Below are positions 58,063 through 64,000 of a DNA stretch of 64,000 bases, in pieces. This stretch comes from Stachybotrys elegans (Eukaryota; Ascomycota; Sordariomycetes; Hypocreales; Stachybotryaceae): positions 1,488,001-1,552,000 of the forward strand of contig JAGPNK010000008.1 in assembly GCA_020746835.1 (NCBI GenBank). Direction: 5' to 3'. Within the stretch, counting starts at the first letter, position 1; the number at the start of each line of letters is the position of its first letter. Under the pieces are notes generated by a model, which was given only the letters and a program-made list of their open reading frames with translations, had not been told where the DNA came from and searched no databases. The position numbers were made by a program, and so were the translations under genes.

Positions 58063-61000
58063 ATGCGTCGCGTGCTTGATACTGGTATTTCTGTCGTTTA
58101 CGAGCCTTCAAGCGGGGCACCAATTGTTGAGTAAACATCATCCAGACTGCACGGGCCACGAACATCTTGAGTTGTGCTGACACGCCTCATTAGCATCGTC
58201 GTGGTTCATGGCCTCCACGGTCACCCATACAAATCATGGACCAAGAAACGCGATGACGCGTCTGGTCCCTCAATGAACTCTACTCTGGGGCCTTCAGCGA
58301 ACGAAAACGAGGGTTTGCTCCATGCGGTGACTAGTATGAGCAGGGGATCAGCGCAAAGCTCGTTGCAACCGGGCGAAACGTCGGAAACGGGCAGTACAGC
58401 CGGCCAAAGACTTTCTGAGTCGGAGCCTGTATTTTGGCCTTCAGATTTGCTGCCTAAGGATGTCCCAGGCGCAAGGGTACTCACATTTGGATACGACTCC
58501 AAGATTACCAAATACTTGTCCGGGCCAACAAATCAAAACAGCCTCCTTGCCCATGCCAAAGATCTCTTATTCTCGTTATCGAGGGAGCGAATTCCCGATC
58601 GTCCAACGATATTTGTGGCCCATAGTCTTGGCGGCATCGTGGTAAAAGAAGTAAGAGTGTGACTGCTCCATGTTGGGCTGTTACTAATCCGCTCTTAGGC
58701 ACTCGCCCAATCCTCAACTTCGACAGACGCAAGCTTGAGAAATGTCGTAGAATCGACTGCTGCAGTTATCTTCCTGGGAACCCCCCATCGGGGTAGTTTG
58801 GATCTAGCAGCTCTGGGAGAGTATGTCCGCTCCTTTGTCAGTACGTTCCGAATGGAGACCACTCCCGCTCTTCTGGACGCCCTTGGCCTCAAGACAACAG
58901 ACTTGGAGCGAGCACAGCAGGCCTTCTCCTTGGCTTGGCAGACATACGACTTCCAGGTAAAGTCTTTCCAGGAAAGCCTGCCCATGTCCAAGAAGGGGCT
59001 TGGACCACTGGCTGCCAAGGTCGTCCCAGATTACTCGTCATCAATTGGAGACCATCGGGAGCGCGCCGAAACCCTCCAGGGAAACCACAAAGAAATATGC
59101 CGCTTTTCTAGCCATGACGATCCCAACTACCGCAAGGTCGCAGGTGAAATCCGAACCATCTACAATTCCATCTCAAAATTGGATGCAGACAAGGCTTATC
59201 AGCAAACTCTTGCACAGCACGCGCGACCAGTTGCGAGCGAGGCACCATCAATCAAGCAACTGAAAGACCTTGGTGGATATGACATGAGCGATGCTCAACT
59301 GTTGGCCCTCCAGTCCTTGTGGTCCCCGGGACTACACGCACGCCATCAGAAGATCAACAAGCCAGCAGCCAACACCTGCTCGTGGCTTTTCCAACATGAG
59401 CTTTATCGAAACTGGCTAAACGAGGAGACTCGCGATGAGAATTTTGGCCTCTTGTGGATTAAAGGGAAGCCTGGGACAGGCAAGTCGGTGTTGATGAAGG
59501 AAGCCTTTCAGCAAGCACTCCGCCAACGTGCGGGACCAGACTGCTTGACAGCAGGCTTCTTTTTTAGTGCCAGCACAAAGTCAGGTTGATCCCACAGAAA
59601 GCCTGTGGCGCTCTTTGTTACACCAACTGCTTCTGAAAGATCGGAAGAGCCTCGAAAAATTTTGCACACTCTTCAGAGAGAAGGATCTTCTCTGGACACA
59701 TGCTGCAAATCCTGGCGCTGTGGCTTGGGAGAAAGGTGATCTTGATGCATTCTTTCAAGCAGCTTTTACACAAGACCAACCCAAGAAGGTGTTTGTCTTT
59801 ATCGACGCGCTTGATGAATGCTCTGCGGGTACAGTGCGGCTACAGGCTTGGCTCTGGAGGGATGCCACCATTGATGCTCACAAGAATGGCGTCCATTTGA
59901 ACGTATGCATCTCCAGCAGACATTTTCCCTCGATTACCCTCAGAAACTGTCCTGAAATTATCGTGGAACATCATAACCAGCTCGACATTGCAAACTATGT
60001 GGAGCACAAGCTTAGGGTGGGAATCACATCAGAGGGACGCAAGTGGGAACAACTAAGAGACTGCATCCTCCGAAAGTCGACTGGGGTCTTTCTCTGGGCA
60101 GTCCTTGTGGTTGATGATATTCTGCGCAAGTGGGATGAGGGAAAAGAGATACAATTCTTGATGAAGCAAGTGGATATCGTGCCATCAGCCTTGGAGAGTC
60201 TGTTTGCTGAGATGCTGAGCTCGCTGGAGCCTCAGGCAAGAGAGTTCACTCAGCGATTGTTTCAGTGGGCGGTTCTAACAACCGTGCCGTTGCGGGTGTA
60301 CGAGTGGTACCACATACTCGCGTTTATACGCCACCCACCCCCCTCATCTTTGGCAGAATGGCGCGCTTCAGACGAGTTCATCGAGAACGATGAGCAATTG
60401 GAGCGAGTGATACGGACAGCATCCAGAGGATTGTTGGAAGTCAGCAGAGAGCAAACGGATGATATCCGCGATCAGGATCCTGATGCCATTTCTATTCTCG
60501 CCAAAGCAGGGTCCCTCAACTTGGAGTCTGGAGATACTCGGGTAATCCAGACAATTCACGAATCAGTGAGAGAATTCTTTCTCTCTGGTAAAGGCTTCTT
60601 GGCCCTTTACGATTATGTATACTCCTGGCCCCCTCCCCCTGATCTGATTCGTTACTTTATCGGTAAGGGCCATTTGTCTATTATGCATACGTGTCTCAAC
60701 TATATTCATATCAAAGAATTGGACGCTCTTGTTGAGGCTCGGATTCATTCGTGGAAACTGCTGGAAGAACGAGCTCATGAGTGGTATGACAGCAGGCGGG
60801 ATATACATGGGGCTCTAGTGTCGCGTAAAGAGGCATCGCATCTGTCTCATAATATTTCCCCGCATGGCATAAACTGTGAAGACCCTGAGAACGGTCGCGA
60901 TGAAGGCGATGAAGGAGGTCGACCAAGTTTCGAATACCGCCATGTATTCCGAGAACCACCCAGTTGTGACGAACGCAACGGGTCTATCGACGTTCTCAAA

Positions 61001-62641
61001 TGGGTAGAAACGAGCCCCTTGACTTTTGCGAAGGCTGCTTCATTGCCAACAGTTGGGCAGTCTGATATGCACACCTCCATTCCCGGAGAATCCCGCGTTT
61101 TGGAAGACTTTCCTGCGCTTTTATCATACGCCACCAATGAGCTCTTCACACACGCGGCAGAAGCTCAGAAATTTGGGGCAGATCCAACCTCCGTGGTTTC
61201 TCGACTGCAGGATGAGGTGTGTTGGCTACGCCTGGTTGCACTCCGAGAAGACATGCCCAGGAATGCAACGCTGGCGTCATACGCCGCCCATCTCCGTCTG
61301 CACTCGTGGGGTCCTATCCAATTACACCCTCAGAATAGTCTCAATGCGTTGCAGGATCAGCCAGTGATCCGCAAGTACAGGCGTTCACGAAGTCAGAGTG
61401 TGGCAAGTTTTTCATCCGCCAGCAGCCACACCGGATCGGCAACCCGTCTCGATATGGGGCGCTGCGACTCTCAGATCGACCTCTGCGACACCCCACGCAG
61501 ATTAAGTATAGAAACGAGCGAAGCTTTAGAATTTCCGACAACAACGAGCATTCAAGAAGCCCTCCGGCCGGATCCTGGAACAGAGGAAGACTTTGTCATC
61601 TGGAATAACCCATTTGCCTTCACGCCAGGCCAGATGAGTAAGTTGCTCAATCCGAAGTCGTATCAAGCCTTTTCAGCTCTTGGTAAAGTCGATGGTCTTG
61701 CACGCGGCCTGCTTTCAGACACCAAAGTAGGGCTTAGTGTCGATGAGACATGTATGTCGAGTTCTGTGGCCTTTGATAACGGTGTGAAATATCGGACTCC
61801 AGTTTCATTCCTGGCTGATCAACCACGAAACGGCTCAGCCGAGCCTTTTGAGGATCGCATCCGCGTGTTCGGGAAGAATACTATTCCTCCAATGAGAGCC
61901 GAGCCACTCTTGAGAAACCATTTTGTTCTCTTCAGTGGTAGACTGTGGTTTCCGTCGGCTATTGTAGCCATTGTTGCTTTAGGACTAGCAGTTGATGCAT
62001 ATTTGAGGACAGATCATTCCAATTCTAGGACACTGTCGGTCCACTGGGATGACAAAGTGACGATCTGCGCAAGCTTAATTGTCATTGCCCTGTTTTCTTC
62101 TGCATCAATCGTGTACCTAGCAAGGGTGCTGACAAAAGTCACAAAGGAGTCGCAATCTCGGTCGGTGAAAGTCATTAGGTCCGGCAAGTTGACTCACATC
62201 AGCGTGAGTGATATTGTCGTGGGAGACGTCCTTACACTCGAGCCTGGCGACTTCGTCCCAGTAGACGGTATCTGCATTGAGACCTTCAATCTCATCTTGG
62301 ATGAACCCAGTATGACTGGAGACTCTGTTCCAAAATTCAAAACAAGTGGATTGGAAGCGCAAACCTCGGCATTTTACGAGCGCCAAGAGGCTCGAGAGCA
62401 GGACCCATTCATAATTTCTGGATCGAAAGTTACGCACGGTGAGTATGCGATAAGAAATGGAAACAGCAACTGAATATACTAACCGTTTGTGGCTGTAGGA
62501 TCCGGAACATACCCCCGCACATCCGTAGGCGTTCGTAGCACTTACGGAAAGCCAATGATGAGCATTCGTAAGGACAGAAATATCACACCTAATCAAGGCA
62601 TTCATCAAGCTCTATTCGCGCTATTCGCCCTGCTTGCATAA
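58063..62641 (+). pseudogene. SesB hydrolase - NACHT - PMCA-type Ca-ATPase N-terminus chimera, frame broken
   Basis: Exons 58063-58130, 58194-58650, 58699-62438 and 62499-62641. The N-terminus GISVVYEPSSGAPIVD joins IVVVHGLHGHPYKSW across intron 1; the nucleophile serine is in AHSLGG (about 167), then LGTPHRGS, a SesB-type hydrolase. NACHT follows with P-loop KGKPGTGKSVLM (about 59461-59495), Walker B VFIDALDEC and FLWAVLVVDD. After an acidic, Ser-rich linker the frame continues into a PMC1/PMCA-type pump N-terminus: NPFAFTPGQMSKLLNPKS (about 61606), GLSVDET, RIRVFGKNTIPP, two membrane helices, DIVVGDVLTLEPGDFVPVDG and SMTGDS (usually TGES). It then reads ISGSKVTHG and GVRSTYGKPMMSIRKD. The phosphorylation (DKTGT) and nucleotide domains are absent. 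Frame shifts once near 59583. TAA at 62639-62641 precedes a further in-frame membrane helix to 62779. It may be an inactivated allele. Confidence 0.8.
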
Positions 62642-63180
62642 TCGCACCCTTCCTTACAGATCGGTATCGTCACGGCAGTTGTACTGTTTCTTAGTCTATT
62701 CGTTCGCTTTCTGGCCGGCATCCAATCGGACCCAGGGTCTGCCACTGATAAAGCGTCGGGAAGTCAGACAACTCCATAGCCTAGAAAATGTACTGCTTAG
62801 TACCTAATCTACCCAAAAGATGCGAAAAGCGGCGCGTGTAAGGGCAGCGCGGCTAGCCATGGGGAACTCTAATTGTCAGAACAGCAAGAGGTAAGATGAA
62901 CAGTTGAAAGGGGAAGTTTGTCCTACAAGGACTTCAAGCCTTGCCTATGACAAAAAAGCCATCATGTATATATATCACACAATGGTAGCCTGAAATCTCT
63001 TGAGCCCCGCGAGCATCTACTCTGTTTCTACATTGTAGCCTGTCAGCTTGGCGGCAGTGTCTTAACGGCGATAATTGCACACTACTCCGCTGAGAGTTTC
63101 TTCCTGCTATTGACCATATCCCATTCCTTGCGGGGATCTTTCAGCTAGGATGTAGCTGGTCTTCAGATGGGGTTTCCGAC
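62642..63180 (+). other. Post-stop ATPase-like tail and spacer
   Basis: Directly after TAA 62639-62641 there are 21 bases ending CTTCCTTACAG, like the end of an intron. The same frame then continues with IGIVTAVVLFLSLFVRFLAG, equivalent to the third membrane helix of PMCA pumps, and stops at TAG 62777-62779. The rest up to 63180 is a spacer before the HET gene. No donor matching this acceptor in phase was found. Confidence 0.55.
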
Positions 63181-64000
63181 GCTGAGCAATTCTCTGCGGC
63201 TGCATAACACGAAACTTGGCCAGGAAGGCGTGTACATCAATCACACTTTCTCACTGGTGGGGAGATCCAAAGATGCACCCAATATTCTGCACATACCGCT
63301 GCAACGTCGACTCGTTTCTCGTCGGCATAGCCTTTAATGAGTTGCCAAAGTCTTTCCAGGATGCGGTAATAATCACTCGGGAGCTCGGTATCCGGTACCT
63401 ATGGATCGACTCGCTCTGCATCATCCAGCAACATCGGAGGTGCTCGGAGGCATGTGGTCGTAGCGACGACTGGAACAACGAAGCGCCAGCGATGGGACGT
63501 TACTATAGCTCCTCCTACTTGACTCTTGCGGCCACATCAGCTCAAGGCTCGTCTGACGGCTTTCTTGGATCACGGCCTCAAATGTCTTATGTCACTGTCG
63601 CGAACCAGCTTCCCTCCTCTGACCTGCGTCAACATGATCCGCTCTACATCTGTCAAGGCATCAACGACTTCCAGAACGACGTCAACTTAGCGGAGCTCAA
63701 CCAACGCGCCTGGGTGTTCCAGGAACGCGCATTGTCACGGCGTATAACACATTTTGCCTCAACACAAACGTACTGGGAATGCGGAGGCGGCGATAGCAAC
63801 AATATAGGCGAAGCGCGTTGCGAGACGCTTGCGTGGATGCAACATCCCAAGTCGTCGCTTCTATGCGACCCATTATTCCCTGATAGCGTCATGGAGCGAT
63901 CAGGCTCCAACCGGATCCGCTTGTTGGAAGCACTCGTTGAGCGCTATACGAAGCTTGATCTCACGTTCAGCAGTGATCGACCCTTTGCTATAGCAGGCCT
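63181..64000 (+). pseudogene. HET-domain protein, partial at right edge, frame break at domain start
   Basis: Heterokaryon-incompatibility (PF06985) domain. Frame A (up to about 63240) reads RLHNTKLGQEGVYI, the block normally just before the domain. Frame B (from 63243 to the window end) reads TLSHWWGDPKMHPI, then FQDAVIITRELGIRYLWIDS, the invariant IDSLCIIQ core, DDWNNEAPAMGRYYSSSYLT and LAATSAQGSSDGFL, and later ELNQRAWVFQERALS with RRITHF. The two frames meet at the tetranucleotide duplication ATCAATCA (63236-63243); removing one ATCA fuses them as VYITLSHWWG. An in-frame TAG lies about 30 bases upstream of ATG 63171 in frame A, so the N-terminus is not resolved. HET proteins trigger incompatibility-type cell death. 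Partial: the C-terminus lies beyond position 64000. Confidence 0.8.

Noticed and set aside
59568..59600. 31 bp intron explaining the frame change in the chimeric receptor
   Set aside because: It is below usual fungal intron length and would delete residues that the NACHT family has between FFF and RSLLHQLL.

Overview
The window is nuclear DNA of a filamentous ascomycete (Pezizomycotina). The evidence is short GT-AG introns of roughly 45-100 bp that restore reading frames at conserved motifs, fungal-only families (Zn2Cys6 regulator, HET domain, SesB/NACHT/WD40 NOD-like receptors, highly reducing polyketide synthases, HsbA-like wall protein), and relics with the C:G-to-T:A bias expected of repeat-induced point mutation (RIP). 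The species cannot be named from the sequence alone.

Layout. Positions 1-10.3 kb hold ordinary metabolic genes: the end of a sugar/quinate-type MFS transporter, a dienelactone hydrolase divergent from a Zn2Cys6 regulator, a three-exon membrane protein, and a six-exon fructosamine-kinase-like protein. Positions 10.9-16.2 kb hold an intact NOD-like receptor (alpha/beta hydrolase, NACHT, WD-like repeats). Positions 16.5-24.5 kb hold a highly reducing PKS on the minus strand with a frame break in its acyltransferase and one unexplained splice junction. Positions 24.5-43 kb are gene-poor and rich in relics: a short-chain dehydrogenase remnant missing its centre, a damaged rhodopsin-domain membrane protein, a RIP-marked NOD-like-receptor relic, a broken GH97 glycosidase abutting a truncated SGNH hydrolase. 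Apparently sound genes lie among them: a small secreted cysteine-rich protein, a dynamin-like GTPase, a CCCH zinc-finger protein and an HsbA-like wall protein.

Positions 43.4-51.7 kb hold a second highly reducing PKS whose 15 exons join in phase without a break (2494 aa). To its right are a membrane-protein gene with two in-frame stops (52.8-55.0 kb) and a cytochrome P450 (55.8-57.5 kb). Positions 58-62.6 kb hold the most unusual object: a SesB-type hydrolase and NACHT domain continuing into the N-terminal third of a PMC1/PMCA-type calcium ATPase. The right edge is a HET-domain gene with a frame break.

How the genes fit together. The second PKS and the P450 could form a small polyketide pathway, with the first PKS a decaying partner. 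Around and between them lie allorecognition/immunity genes (two SesB-type receptors, a receptor relic, a HET gene, a SLIP-GC-like GTPase). The mixture of intact genes, RIP-marked relics and single-event frame breaks suggests a fast-evolving accessory or subtelomeric region. No tRNA, rRNA or CRISPR was seen. All exon boundaries are my own hand-derived models, checked for phase, with no transcript support.
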